From Arthrobacter pascens (GTDB lineage Bacteria > Actinomycetota > Actinomycetes > Actinomycetales > Micrococcaceae), in NCBI RefSeq assembly GCF_030816475.1, contig NZ_JAUSXF010000001.1, positions 2,232,001 through 2,296,000 on the forward strand: DNA of 64,000 bases, written 5' to 3'. Below the pieces are notes generated by a model. The model was not told the origin of the DNA. It saw only the letters and a program-made list of their open reading frames with translations, and did no database searches. Of this stretch, positions 25,803-34,938 are shown one piece after another (within the stretch, counting starts at the first letter, position 1; every line of letters starts with the position of its first letter). A program made the translations under genes and the position numbers.

Positions 25803-25885
25803 GTTTCTTCCTCTCTGCGGGTTGCGTCCCGGCGCATCGAACCTTGTGACGGTTGACACCTCAGGGTCCAGCATATAGCCTTCAG

Positions 25886-25925
25886 AAATCGTACATGATT
25901 TTCCCTGGGGAAGATCATGATTTCT
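25886..25925. promoter_or_regulatory. Operator-like repeats between GntR gene and sugar transporter
   Basis: AAATC-N6-GATTT (25886-25901) is an inverted repeat. Its CATGATTT block recurs at 25916-25923 in ATCATGATTTC. These lie just upstream of the transporter ribosome site (AAAGGAG, 25931-25937) and are candidates for GntR binding. Confidence 0.4.
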
Positions 25926-25943
25926 TCCACAAAGGAGTGCTGG

Positions 25944-27269
25944 ATGTTTGAAAACCAACCCACAACGGGCCGGGCGAGGAAGGGGGCCTCGATCGCCGCC
26001 TTGTTGGCCACGGCCGTGTTGGCGCTTTCCGCATGTTCGGGCGGGGGGGCGTCGCAGGCGGCGCCTTCCGACGATCCGAACGCGACGCTGCTGGTCTGGA
26101 CCGACTCGACCCGCCAAGCCGGGTTTGAGGCCTTCCAGAAAGCAAATCCCAATGTGAAGATGAAGATCGAGACGGTTGATGGGTCTGCTCTGCTGACTAA
26201 GATCCAGCTTTTCAACCGCACCGGTTCCGGGTGGCCGGACGTCGTCTTTTCACAGAATCCTGATGATGCTACTTCCCTGTCGAGCAGCCAGTACAACTAC
26301 ATGGCGTCATTGGATTCCCTGGTGTCCCAGGATGTGCAAAAGGGCTTCGGCAACGCCAACCAGGGATGCACGCAAGGCGGGAAACTTATGTGTTTGAAGA
26401 ACGACCTTGCTCAGGACGTTCTTTGGTACAACAAACCGCTCATGGAAAAGTTCGGCTACAAGCTGCCCACAACATGGGACGAGTACCAGGCGCTGGGCAA
26501 GAAGGTCGCTGCCGAACACCCGGGCTACATCATCGGCGCCGCAGGCGACACCAATGTTTACTATGACTACTTTTGGTCCAGCGGCTGCCCGCTGCAGACC
26601 GTCGTCAGCGACACCGAAGTCAAGATCAATACCAAGGATCCCAAGTGCACCCGTGTAGCGGACATGCTTGATCCGCTGCTGGCCAATGGGTCCGTGGCGA
26701 AGGCAAGCCCGTTCGATCCGTCCGTCGCGGCCCTGGGCAAGGACCAGAAGGTCTTGATGATGCCGGGAGCTTCGTGGTTCGGGGACTTCGTCTTCAAGCC
26801 AGCGGCGTCCTTCGGCAGTCCTGAGGGTGTGATTGCGGCGGCACCGATTCCGGCCTGGTCCGGGGAGCCTACGAACTACTCCGGCGCTCAGGGCGGCGGT
26901 ATCTACATGGTCTCCTCACACTCCAAGAACACGGCCGGAGCCGTGAAAATCGCACTATGGATGGCTACCAGTAATGATTACCAGACGACCGCTCCGACCT
27001 ACCCGGCCTACGGACCCGCTGCCACAGCATGGGCGGCCCGTCTCGCGTCCGACAAGTTCTACGCCGAGAACCCGTTCCCTGTCTTGCAGGCTGCAGCCGG
27101 CAAGATCAACCCTGCCGAGAGTCCAACCCGGTACGGGATGGCGCCTGCGCTCAGCGCTACGGTCACGGCTGCGATCAAGTCCGGCAAGACCATAGCCTCC
27201 TCGCTGGAGGATCTGCAGACACAGCTGGCAGGTGTCGCGCAGACCACCGGCTATGCGGTCACCCAGTAG
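25944..27269 (+). CDS. Sugar ABC transporter substrate-binding lipoprotein
   Basis: The 441-residue family-1 solute-binding protein has a lipoprotein signal (about 14-33, lipobox LSAC), then a carbohydrate-binding core: LLVWTDSTRQAGFEAFQKAN, WPDVVFSQNPDDA and LWYNKPLMEKFGYKLPTTWDEY. It has an unusual number of Cys pairs (QGCTQGGKLMC; SGCPLQ...PKCTR) that could form disulfides outside the cell. ATG 25944 follows AAAGGAG by seven bases. It leads a permease-permease-enolase operon. Confidence 0.9.
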   Translation: MFENQPTTGRARKGASIAALLATAVLALSACSGGGASQAAPSDDPNATLLVWTDSTRQAGFEAFQKANPNVKMKIETVDGSALLTKIQLFNRTGSGWPDVVFSQNPDDATSLSSSQYNYMASLDSLVSQDVQKGFGNANQGCTQGGKLMCLKNDLAQDVLWYNKPLMEKFGYKLPTTWDEYQALGKKVAAEHPGYIIGAAGDTNVYYDYFWSSGCPLQTVVSDTEVKINTKDPKCTRVADMLDPLLANGSVAKASPFDPSVAALGKDQKVLMMPGASWFGDFVFKPAASFGSPEGVIAAAPIPAWSGEPTNYSGAQGGGIYMVSSHSKNTAGAVKIALWMATSNDYQTTAPTYPAYGPAATAWAARLASDKFYAENPFPVLQAAAGKINPAESPTRYGMAPALSATVTAAIKSGKTIASSLEDLQTQLAGVAQTTGYAVTQ

Positions 27270-27274
27270 ATCCC

Positions 27275-27321
27275 CAACCTAAAAGCAAAGGTTGAAGGGT
27301 GCGGCTGGCCCGGCCGCACCC
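27275..27321 (+). terminator. Two tandem hairpins between binding protein and permease
   Basis: CAACCT...AGGTTG (27275-27294) and GGGTGCGGC...GCCGCACCC (27297-27321, 7-base loop) directly follow the binding-protein stop. Such structures often stabilise the upstream mRNA and lower permease expression. Confidence 0.6.
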
Positions 27322-27387
27322 TGCAAACCCCAACACCCTGCTACACCTGATGCCTTGACAGCCAGCAGTGCAGCGAAAGGAATATCG

Positions 27388-28278
27388 ATGTCCCAAACTC
27401 GGAGGACGACGACTCGCTCGTCCGCCATAGCCTGGGCGTTCACCGCACCCTATGCGCTGCTGTTGCTGGCCGTCGGTGTGGTGCCCGCTCTTTACGCAAT
27501 CTACGGCTCCTTCAACTCGTTGAAGAACCCCACGTCTCTAAGCTTCGACAATTATGCGGCGGTAGTGCACGACTTCCGGTTCCTGCCGGCCATCGGGAAT
27601 GTCGCGTTGTTCACTGTGATCTGGATCCCGGTCATGGTGTTCGGAACGATCCTGCTCGCACTGCTCCTGCATGAGAAAGTCGGCCGGTTCAGTAGCGCCA
27701 TGCGATTGGTCTTTTTCCTTCCGGGAGCTGTAACCGGCTCCGCTGCCGTGCTCCTCTGGTACTTCATGCTCGATCCGCAGGTCAGCCCGTTCGCGCCCTC
27801 ACTTCACGCACTGGGCCTGCACACCAGCAACGACGTGTTCACCAGCAGCAATCTGGCGCCCATCTTCGCCCTGGTCGCCTTCATCACCGGTGTGGGGCAA
27901 TGGATCGTCATCATGTTCGGCGCGTTACAGGGTATCCCCCAAGAACTCCTGGAGTCGGCAAGAATCGACGGGGCCGGGCCTTTCCGGACCGCGTTGCTGA
28001 TCAAGCTCCCGTTGATCCGGAAGTACGTGGTGTACATGCTGATCCTGGCGTTCGCTGCAGCGCTTCAGATCTTCGCCGAGCCTTCATTGTTCTACTCGAT
28101 CACCAAAAGCGGGTCCTCCTGGTGGTCGCTGAACCAGCTTGGATACACCTTCGCTTTCGCCCAAGGCGACTTCGGCCAGGCCGCGACGGTTTCGGTGGTC
28201 CTCATGGTCGTCTCCGCGGCGGCCGCACTATTCCTGGTCTTCAAAACAGACTTCTTCAAAAACGAGGAGGAATCATGA
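27388..28278 (+). CDS. Sugar ABC transporter permease (MalF-like)
   Basis: The 296-residue membrane protein has about six hydrophobic segments, beginning WAFTAPYALLLLAVGVVPAL. It has the EAA loop ELLESARIDGAGPFRTALLIKLPLI (conserved E-x2-A-x2-DGA) that docks on the ATPase. GAAAGGAA precedes ATG 27388. Its stop overlaps the next permease (ATGA). No ATPase gene is in the cluster, so a shared MsiK-like ATPase encoded elsewhere is expected. Confidence 0.9.
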   Translation: MSQTRRTTTRSSAIAWAFTAPYALLLLAVGVVPALYAIYGSFNSLKNPTSLSFDNYAAVVHDFRFLPAIGNVALFTVIWIPVMVFGTILLALLLHEKVGRFSSAMRLVFFLPGAVTGSAAVLLWYFMLDPQVSPFAPSLHALGLHTSNDVFTSSNLAPIFALVAFITGVGQWIVIMFGALQGIPQELLESARIDGAGPFRTALLIKLPLIRKYVVYMLILAFAAALQIFAEPSLFYSITKSGSSWWSLNQLGYTFAFAQGDFGQAATVSVVLMVVSAAAALFLVFKTDFFKNEEES

Positions 28279-29231
28279 CAGTCGGCACCTTGCCAAAGCC
28301 AGCCGAGAAGGCTCGGCCACAGCCATCGCAGGCACGGGGACCCAAACGCCGGACAGTGAATCTCAAACGGGCTCCCCTGACCGCACTGAGGCTACTCATC
28401 CTGTTCGGATTCAGTATCTTCTGCGTGGTCCCGCTGGTCTGGCTGCTCCTGGCGCCTACGAAAACAGACGCCGGAATCCTGGGCGACTTCCCGCTCTCTT
28501 TCGGCTCCTTCGACCAACTCGCCGCAGCGTGGCAGCACCTCTTCGCTTACAGCGGCGGGATCATGATCACCTGGATGCTGAACTCGATCTACTACTCGGT
28601 CGCGTCCTTGGCAATCACGGTAGTCACCGCCCTTCTCGCTGCCTACGCCCTGGCCACGATGAGTTTTCCCGGCCGGAAAACAATCCTGACCCTGACGCTC
28701 TTGACAATGGTGCTGCCCGCGGCCGCGGTGGTCCTACCTTTGTTCCTGGAAATCAACGCCGTTCATCTGACCAACACCGCGGCATCGGTCATACTCCCGG
28801 CAGCATTCTTCCCCTTCGGCGTATATCTGGCCTTCGTGTACTTCTCCACGTCCCTTCCCAAGGAACTACTCGAGGCTGCCCGGCTGGACGGTTGCACTGA
28901 GTTCAGGCTCTTCACCTCCGTGGTGCTGCCGCTGGCAAAACCCATCATCGGCCTGCTTGCGTTCTTCAGCTTCGTGGCCAACTGGAACAACTACTTCCTG
29001 CCCTTCGTCATGCTCTCCGATCAAGATACATACAACCTGCCGGTGGGCCTCGGAGCCCTTATCTCCGGAGCGCCGGCCCTGCATCCGGAAGGGGGCGGCA
29101 GCTTCCTGCCGATCACCCGGCCCGAGGTCGCACTCGCTGGTCTCATCGTTGTCGTTCCTATCGCGTGCCTGTTCCTGGTCTTCCAGCGCTTCCTGATCCA
29201 CGGCATCCTCTCGGGCTCAGTCAAAAGCTGA
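28275..29231 (+). CDS. Sugar ABC transporter permease (MalG-like)
   Basis: The 318-residue permease has a basic N-terminus of about 30 residues, then six membrane segments. The EAA loop is LPKELLEAARLDGCTEFRLF and the C-terminus FQRFLIHGILSGSVKS is typical of MalG-type proteins. AGGAGG lies before ATG 28275, inside the upstream gene. It pairs with the preceding MalF-like permease. Confidence 0.92.
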   Translation: MTVGTLPKPAEKARPQPSQARGPKRRTVNLKRAPLTALRLLILFGFSIFCVVPLVWLLLAPTKTDAGILGDFPLSFGSFDQLAAAWQHLFAYSGGIMITWMLNSIYYSVASLAITVVTALLAAYALATMSFPGRKTILTLTLLTMVLPAAAVVLPLFLEINAVHLTNTAASVILPAAFFPFGVYLAFVYFSTSLPKELLEAARLDGCTEFRLFTSVVLPLAKPIIGLLAFFSFVANWNNYFLPFVMLSDQDTYNLPVGLGALISGAPALHPEGGGSFLPITRPEVALAGLIVVVPIACLFLVFQRFLIHGILSGSVKS

Positions 29232-29255
29232 CCAACTACGAAAATGGAGTTCTCC

Positions 29256-30341
29256 TTGGAAATCACCGCCGTACACGTGGTCCGTGTCGACGTCCCTGCC
29301 CATACCCCTGCATTCAACTGGCGGACCGGTCTGCCCGGTTCGGAGCCGGCAATGACCGGCGCCTGGCTTGTCATCGAAACCGACGACGGCATCACCGGCC
29401 TGTCGTTCTGCAACCGTGGTGCCATCCTCGAGGACCTGGTTGACCGGCGGCTACGCGCAGAGCTAGTTGGCAAGGATGCGCTGGCCAGGGAGTTCTTGTG
29501 GCACCGGGTCTGGGAACTCAACCGGATTGAGCGGTTTCCTGCCTGGTTGCTTGGCGTCGTGGACGTCGCCCTGTGGGACCTGGCGGGAAAGCAAACCGGG
29601 CTTCCGATCTACAAGCTATTGGGCGGGTTCCGGGAGTCGATTCCGGCATACGCGAGCACCGTCACGTACGGGAGTATCGAGGAGTACCTCGATGTCGCCG
29701 ACCAGTGCCTGGAGCTTGGCTACTCGGCGATCAAGCTCCATGCCTGGGGCGATGCTCGCGCCGATGCGCGCCTCTCCACCGCCCTGCGCGAGCACGTCGG
29801 CGATGATGTGCCGCTGATGTACGACGGTTCTGCCGGTTTCGACCTGCTTGACGCGACATACCTGGGTCATGCCCTCTCTGACAGCGGCTACCTCTGGTAC
29901 GAGGAACCAATGCCCGAGTTCAACATCACCGCCTACAAACGACTCGCCGAACGCGTCAGTGTCCCCTTGATCGTGGCAGAAATAGCGGAAGGATCCCACA
30001 TGAACACCGCCGATTTCATCGCCAGCGGCTGCGCCGCAGCGGTCCGGACCAGCACCGGACTCCGTGGCGGATTCACGGGCGCAATGCGCACCGCGCATCT
30101 GGCCGACTCCTTCCTGCTCCGTGCCGAGGTCCACGGTGGCGGCCTGACTGCAGAGCACCTCTGCATGGCTATTTCCAACACCACCTACTACGAATCCCTC
30201 GTCACTTCCAACCCCGTCCGACGCGAAGCCGCCGTCGACGCTCAAGGAAACGTGAAAGCTCCCACTGCACCCGGAGTGGGCTGGGAAACCCAGTGGACAG
30301 AAACCGGGACCCCACAGCAGCTGCTCAAACTGGCTATCTGA
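29256..30341 (+). CDS. Enolase-superfamily protein, mandelate racemase/muconate lactonizing type
   Basis: The roughly 361-residue protein has a capping domain (MEITAVHVVRVDV...) and a barrel. Probable metal ligands are in LMYDGSAGF (Asp), WYEEPMPE (Glu) and IVAEIAEG (Glu); the second-strand catalytic position reads AIKLHAWGD (K-x-H rather than the usual K-x-K), and a late His is in AEVHGGG. TTG 29256 was chosen because GGAG lies six bases upstream; ATG 29244 in frame has no ribosome site. It probably dehydrates or epimerises an acid sugar imported by the adjacent ABC system. The downstream remnants hint at L-fucose/L-rhamnose-type sugars. Confidence 0.82.
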   Translation: MEITAVHVVRVDVPAHTPAFNWRTGLPGSEPAMTGAWLVIETDDGITGLSFCNRGAILEDLVDRRLRAELVGKDALAREFLWHRVWELNRIERFPAWLLGVVDVALWDLAGKQTGLPIYKLLGGFRESIPAYASTVTYGSIEEYLDVADQCLELGYSAIKLHAWGDARADARLSTALREHVGDDVPLMYDGSAGFDLLDATYLGHALSDSGYLWYEEPMPEFNITAYKRLAERVSVPLIVAEIAEGSHMNTADFIASGCAAAVRTSTGLRGGFTGAMRTAHLADSFLLRAEVHGGGLTAEHLCMAISNTTYYESLVTSNPVRREAAVDAQGNVKAPTAPGVGWETQWTETGTPQQLLKLAI

Positions 30342-30407
30342 ACCCTCTCGGTGCTTCGATTCGGTCGAATGTGATCCATCTATTTGGTGTTGAGGTTTGT
30401 ATGACGG

Positions 30408-30629
30408 CTGCGGCCCTACGTCCAACACGCCCTTGAGACCTTCGGTCCCGATCGGCTGATGTACGGCGGGGACTGGCCCGTGACCCTCCTGAACGGCGGC
30501 TACACCCACGTATGGCTGGCGGTCACATCCCTGATAGCCGATCTTGAACCGTCGGAGCGCGCATCCATTCTTGGCGGCACCGCAGTGGAGTTCTACGGCC
30601 TGGCTTTTAAAGGGCCTCCTGCAGGCTAG
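30408..30629 (+). pseudogene. Truncated amidohydrolase (L-fuconolactonase-like) C-terminus
   Basis: An open frame without a start encodes LRPYVQHALETFGPDRLMYG and GDWPVTLLNGGYTHVWL...ILGGTAVEFYGL before TAG 30629. The GPDRLMYGGDWPV motif and the terminal N/GT-A-x-x-FYGL are the usual end of amidohydrolase_2 sugar lactonases. About 200 N-terminal residues are missing, and the junction with the enolase gene's 3' flank is abrupt. Confidence 0.75.
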
Positions 30630-30667
30630 AGCACGAAACCGAACATCGTTCCACGAGAAGACGAGAA

Positions 30668-30910
30668 ATGAAAAGACACGGTTCGGTTATCCGGCGTCGC
30701 CCCGAGCATGAGGAGGAATATCTCCGCCTTCACCGTGCTGTCTGGCCAGCGGTGCTGGAACAGATCACCCGGAGCGGGATAGGCAACTACTTAACCGCGA
30801 CAAAGCGACGCCAGACCGCCAACCGCTGGACCAGGAGCACGCGGTTCCCAGGTCCGCGGCAGCATCGCACACCGTACAGCTGGAGCTGCACCACGGGTTT
30901 CCTTTTGTAG
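30668..30910 (+). pseudogene. Truncated L-rhamnose/L-fucose mutarotase
   Basis: The first 43 codons, MKRHGSVIRRRPEHEEEYLR and LHRAVWPAVLEQITRSGIGNY, match the start of RhaM/FucU-like mutarotases (about 105 residues normally). The catalytic His/Tyr region of the N-terminus is present, but the rest of the frame is arginine-rich non-homologous sequence. The gene was cut, probably by the event that brought the IS110 element in just downstream. Confidence 0.75.
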
Positions 30911-31115
30911 GGGAAATCGGGCGGAGCCAGCACCTCCTGTTTAACTCAAAGGGCCGTGGAAATACGGGCTATGGCTCGTATGGTCTTGGCTGTGGCGGGT
31001 GCGTTAACGTTCAGCCACTTAGCGATTCCAATCCAGAGTTCCTGTGTCCCCATGAGGCGAATCTACCCGCATTCACCACCTGCCAGAAGGAACCCGGGGT
31101 GTCCTTAAGCGAGCC
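30911..31115. other. Unassigned stretch before the IS110 element
   Basis: A 35-codon minus-strand frame (31053-30946, starting MGTQELWIGIAKWLNVNAP) and an overlapping plus-strand frame are open. Neither is recognised. The region is probably recombination debris. Confidence 0.3.
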
Positions 31116-32485
31116 GGTTCTATGAGGTCCTGAAGCAAATTACCTTTGATGATCCAATCGGGATTCCAGCTGTTGCTCGCTTAGCCATTGGCGGTAGCTC
31201 GTGGCGAGGGCGTCGTTTCGGAGGAGGCCCCGTTCCAGGAGGGAAATCTTGGAGGGCCATTGGCCAAGTTCGCGGGCTGCGGTCGTGATGGTGCAACCGA
31301 GCGTGGTGCGCATTTGGCGCAGATCGGTGTTGTTTGGAGCTGCTTGGGGGTTGGTTATCTGGCGGTAGATTTCCCGGGCAGCGTAGCGCTTGAGGCAGCG
31401 CATGATTTCCCGCTTGCTCTTGCCCGCGGCGGTGCGTTTGGCCACGTAGTCCTTGGTCCGTTGGCAGGATGCCATGCGGACCAGGACGACCTGATACAGG
31501 GCATGGTTGGCGTTTCGGTCGCCGCCTCTGCTGAGCCGGTGCCGGGTTGTTTTGCCCGAGGATGCCGGTATAGGGGCGACTCCCACGAGGGCAGCGAACT
31601 GGGCTTCGTTTTCTACGCGGTCGGGGTTGTCAGCGACGGTGACGAGGAGTTGGCTGGCTACTTCGGTTCCGACGCCTGGAAGGTCGCAGAGCATCGGTGC
31701 GTAGGTGTCGAGGATTTCCTGAAGTGCGGCGTCAGCAGCGGCGATTTCTGCCGCGAGGGACATGCAGCGGGTGGCCAGGGCTTTCAACGTCAGCAGGCAC
31801 ACGTACTCGGGGTCAGCCATATGGCCCGAGGGCCGGGTGCGCTGCAGGGCCATGATCATCGCCGAGGTTCCAGGCCCTCTGTATTTTGCCCGGAGTTTGT
31901 CCGGAGCAGAAACGAGAAGGCCCTTGATCTGATTGATGGCAGCGGTGCGGGCTTTCAGTGCCGAGGTACGCCCGGCCCGCAGGATCCGCAGGCATTCAAC
32001 GGGGCCATCCTTGGCTTTAGGGATCGATTTGGTGCGGCCGTCGAGTACGGATTGGGCGGCCTGGTAGGCGTCCAATGGGTCGGATTTGCCCTTCAGCCGG
32101 CGCGCGGCCCGGTTCGGCCGGTTAACCTCCAAAACGGATAGGCCTTCGCTGCGTAGGATCCTGGCGATTTCGGCTCCGTAGGAGCCTGTGCCTTCAACCC
32201 CTACGGCGGTGACTGTGCCGTGGCTGGTATGAAGTTCACGATCTTCCGGTATCCCGATCCCACGGCCAGGAATTCCTTGTCCGCGAGGGGTTTGCCGTGT
32301 TCATTGATAACGGCCACGTGGTGAGTGTCGGCGTGTGTGTCAATGCCGGCGATGATTTTGGTTGTTTCGGTTGCCAAGATGAAAGTTGCCCCCAGTCGAG
32401 TTCAATGGCTGATGAATCGGGGCGGGCCAGGTGGGCAGACAAAACGGTAATGGGATTAGTCGAATCAGGCTCCTATGAAGTCATG
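31116..32485 (-). mobile_element. IS110-family insertion sequence (approximate limits)
   Basis: The element is recognised from its DEDD-type transposase. Imperfect direct repeats GTTCTATGAGGTCCTG (about 31117) and CTCCTATGAAGTCATG (about 32470), matching at most positions, bracket the gene and give a size of about 1.35 kb, normal for this family. IS110 elements have no classical terminal inverted repeats, so these limits are a guess. A further structured segment lies to the right (32472-32653). Confidence 0.5.
31140..32377 (-). pseudogene. IS110-family transposase, frameshifted
   Basis: From TTG 32377 the frame encodes IIAGIDTHADTHHVAVINEH (first catalytic Asp), then GYRKIVNFI. Near 32229 one base is missing, and the other frame continues SHGTVTAVGVEGTGSYGAEIARILR (Glu; shown across two parts), KGKSDPLDAYQAA (Asp pair) and the C-terminal transposase_20 domain with LCDLPGVGTEVASQLL and GGDRNANHALYQVVLVRM. 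The last 330 codons (32132-31140) are intact. The lesion separates the first Asp from the rest of the DEDD site, so the element is presumably inactive. Confidence 0.85.
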
Positions 32486-32653
32486 TCCGCCTGGCACATC
32501 ACCCCCTTTGATTGACCTTGAGCCGGCGGACAGATCGTCGGAAAGGCAGTGCCGCCAGGCACGTCAGTTTTTTGCTGAGTCACGCCGGCTCAAGACCTTT
32601 TCCAGTATTACCGTTTTTTGTTCTTGGAACGCCGACGATGATCACTTCATAGG
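32472..32653. repeat. Nested inverted repeats beside the IS110 transposase
   Basis: Outer arms CCTATGAAGT (32472-32481) and ACTTCATAGG (32644-32653) enclose inner arms CTTGAGCCGGCG (32517-32528) and CGCCGGCTCAAG (32583-32594), all perfect. No gene is seen. The 182-bp unit could be the IS110 left-end non-coding (bridge-RNA) region, a small palindromic element, or the insertion target. Confidence 0.5.
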
Positions 32654-32713
32654 TCCACTACGTGGTTTCAGTGGGAACGGCAGCGCGCGATGCCGAGCAC
32701 GCCGGGGACGGCG

Positions 32714-32744
32714 ATGGGGTCCGGTTGATCACCGGACCCCATCA
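32714..32744 (-). terminator. Terminator downstream of parM
   Basis: A perfect 13-bp stem (GATGGGGTCCGGT and complement) with a five-base loop lies 33 bases after the stop of the ParM-like gene. Confidence 0.75.
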
Positions 32745-32777
32745 TCAAAGCTTGTTACCATTCACTGCCCGTGCTAC

Positions 32778-34097
32778 CTACACGGCAGCCTCGACGAGCT
32801 TCTTGTTGGCCGAACGGGCGCTGCGCTTACCATTGGCGGCCGGTGCTGCGCCGGCTCGTTCTTCCACGGCCTGGGCGGCAATGTAGAGACCCTCACGGTT
32901 GAGGTTTCGTGAGTAGGAGGAGTCCAGGTAAAGAGTCGGGAACGAGTCCACCGAGTTCATCTCGGTGGCCTTGGCAAGAAGCGCGGGATACAAATGTGGC
33001 TTCACCGGACCTGCCCCGCCGCCGAAGACATACGCGACCTCTGTGGTCGCACCAACGATGGCCAGAACGCGGCCGAAGCGCTCGGTAACTTCCTTGGCAA
33101 AGAACCGCATCTCTTCATCAACAAACTGAGCGACCTTGTCATAGAAGTTACGCTTCAACGGCGACGCTCCGGCCTGCAAATACTCGGCCAACTGCTTGCG
33201 GGAAGTGAAGCCATGCGAGAAGCCCTGGTCCTCCATCGCCTTCAGCGCGTCATTAAGAACCGAACCGTAACCTCGGTTATGCGTAGTCGAGGCGTCGGCG
33301 TTGAACTCTCCGGCGGTGAAGACAGGAAAATTGACTGTTCCTTCACCGACATCGATGCCGATAGTGTGCTCGGCGGCGAGCACGTCAGCAGAAGTGATGC
33401 CCACCAATGACAGGCCCCTGCGACGGACATCGGCAAGCATAGCGTCCATCAACGGCTCACCCTTGGCAGTGATGGCATACTGAGCAGACGCACCCTCGGG
33501 AATCACCTGTACATCGACGAATTCAAGCTTGACGGTGACCGGAGTCTCGAAGTTATGAACAGTAACTGTATGCGTACCGTTCGTGAACTCAGCTGCATAG
33601 CTAGTGCGGTGCGAGATGTACTCGTTGATCGGCAGCGCAAGTGCTACCCGGGCCTCCACATACAGGGTTTCGATAGCCGGCGGCAATCCACCGTGCTCAC
33701 GCACGTAGTCACGCAGGGCCTTGGCGGCGAAAGCACCCATGACCAGGACCTTGCTCAGCTCCTGCTGGGCCTTGCTGCGACGGCCAACCACGTCGAACTC
33801 ATCAAAGGCACCTTGGGCGCTCAGGGCACGCAGGCCGAAGAGCCTGCGGTGATAATTGCTAACCAGAGGGGAAACGAAGCTGACGTCCAGCTCATTGTAG
33901 AAGTTGCCTTCCAGCTTCGCGGCGGCTTCATCGTCAGGGGTCGGCAAAGCGTTCGGGCGCGTGATCGTTGACACGCCGCTTGGCAAGTCGATCTCGTCCA
34001 CGTTGGTGGTACCTGATGCACCGGCGCCGCGGATGAGGCCCTTCACATAGCCGTTGCCAACGTCGATGCCACCGGTGAGATTGATCGAAATGGTCAT
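32778..34097 (-). CDS. parM: ParM-like actin-family plasmid segregation protein
   Basis: The 439-residue protein has actin-fold nucleotide signatures: GGIDVGNGYVKG near residue 8 (phosphate 1), TIGIDVGEGTVNFPVF in the middle (phosphate 2) and YVFGGGAGP (adenosine). Bacterial Alp/ParM proteins polymerise with ATP and push plasmid copies apart. ATG 34097 has GAAGGGA upstream. The gene follows a ribbon-helix-helix-like ParR candidate by 82 bp, the usual order for type II partition loci. Its composition is less GC-rich than the flanks, fitting a plasmid-borne origin. Confidence 0.85.
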   Translation of the reverse strand: MTISINLTGGIDVGNGYVKGLIRGAGASGTTNVDEIDLPSGVSTITRPNALPTPDDEAAAKLEGNFYNELDVSFVSPLVSNYHRRLFGLRALSAQGAFDEFDVVGRRSKAQQELSKVLVMGAFAAKALRDYVREHGGLPPAIETLYVEARVALALPINEYISHRTSYAAEFTNGTHTVTVHNFETPVTVKLEFVDVQVIPEGASAQYAITAKGEPLMDAMLADVRRRGLSLVGITSADVLAAEHTIGIDVGEGTVNFPVFTAGEFNADASTTHNRGYGSVLNDALKAMEDQGFSHGFTSRKQLAEYLQAGASPLKRNFYDKVAQFVDEEMRFFAKEVTERFGRVLAIVGATTEVAYVFGGGAGPVKPHLYPALLAKATEMNSVDSFPTLYLDSSYSRNLNREGLYIAAQAVEERAGAAPAANGKRSARSANKKLVEAAV

Positions 34098-34179
34098 GAA
34101 TGTGATCCCTTCGTGGAGAGTGTTTGATGTGGTTACTGGGTTGCCATACAAAAGAAAGTGCTGGGAGTTGTTACGGGAG

Positions 34180-34746
34180 TTAGCGCAGCATCGAGAAAAT
34201 GTCGTTAACTTCAACCTGTCCGACAGAAGGCTGCTCCGGTTCAGGAATGGTCAAGGAGGAAGTCTGGACGTCGTCCTGTTTTGGTGCAGACTTCGGAACC
34301 AGTGCCGGGACTGCCAGTGCGATGTCCAGGATCTCGGGTTCGGTGTTTGTCTGCTGGCTGGGATCCGGATCCGCGGACGGAGCAGGTGCCGCCTTCTGCT
34401 GAACCAACGCAGCCGGCGCGCCAGCCATTTCTGCATTCCGCTCTGTCCGTGTTGATCCCTCTTCAGGACCAACAAGACGTTCCCGGGTGGGAAGTTGGGA
34501 AACTGGTCGGTTGATGACATCAACGTAGCCAAGGCGCTCGATGCTCTCACGGATCAGCATCCGAATAGATAGTGATGGGTTATCCTGCAAATCCATCCAC
34601 GCCAACACAGCCTCATCGGCTGCGGGGACGCTCAAGCGGAATCGCTGCGGCGGCGGTTTCACAGTTGTGACTGCAGAAGTTCTTGACGTCTTCTTAACAG
34701 CCGCCCTCGCCTTTGGTGCTGCCGCCTTGCTCTGAAGATTGGCCAT
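34180..34746 (-). CDS. parR: ParR-like partition adaptor / DNA-binding protein
   Basis: The 188-residue protein has a basic Ala/Lys-rich N-terminus (about 1-32), then PQRFRLSVPAADEAVLAWMD and LSIRMLIRESIERLGYVDV (about 33-80), which looks like a ribbon-helix-helix domain. A low-complexity Pro/Ala/Gln linker follows, ending in EVNDIFSMLR. ParR proteins bind centromere repeats with an RHH domain and cap ParM filaments with a C-terminal peptide, so the conserved-looking tail is the probable ParM contact. It is upstream of parM in one unit. No obvious iterated parC repeats were found before it. Confidence 0.7.
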   Translation of the reverse strand: MANLQSKAAAPKARAAVKKTSRTSAVTTVKPPPQRFRLSVPAADEAVLAWMDLQDNPSLSIRMLIRESIERLGYVDVINRPVSQLPTRERLVGPEEGSTRTERNAEMAGAPAALVQQKAAPAPSADPDPSQQTNTEPEILDIALAVPALVPKSAPKQDDVQTSSLTIPEPEQPSVGQVEVNDIFSMLR

Positions 34747-34938
34747 AGACCCTCCCCTCTCTTTCTCCGATTAACAAAAGTTCACGATAAGACTCAGACT
34801 CTCGCCTGGCTCTTCGCCCACGCATGACCCGTCTCGCGGTCAATTCTGGTCATGAACAACCCAACCTTAGCCCGCAATTTATGGTGCAACTTACCGCTGC
34901 TACAACTGATCCTTATGCCTCGCGCAGTGGTTTCTTTT

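Noticed and set aside
31188..32141. Long plus-strand frame across the IS110 transposase
   Set aside because: It is antisense to recognisable transposase motifs and has no homology of its own.
32229..32231. Programmed frameshift in the IS110 transposase
   Set aside because: No slippery heptamer or downstream pseudoknot is evident, and IS110 transposases are normally a single frame; a one-base deletion is simpler.
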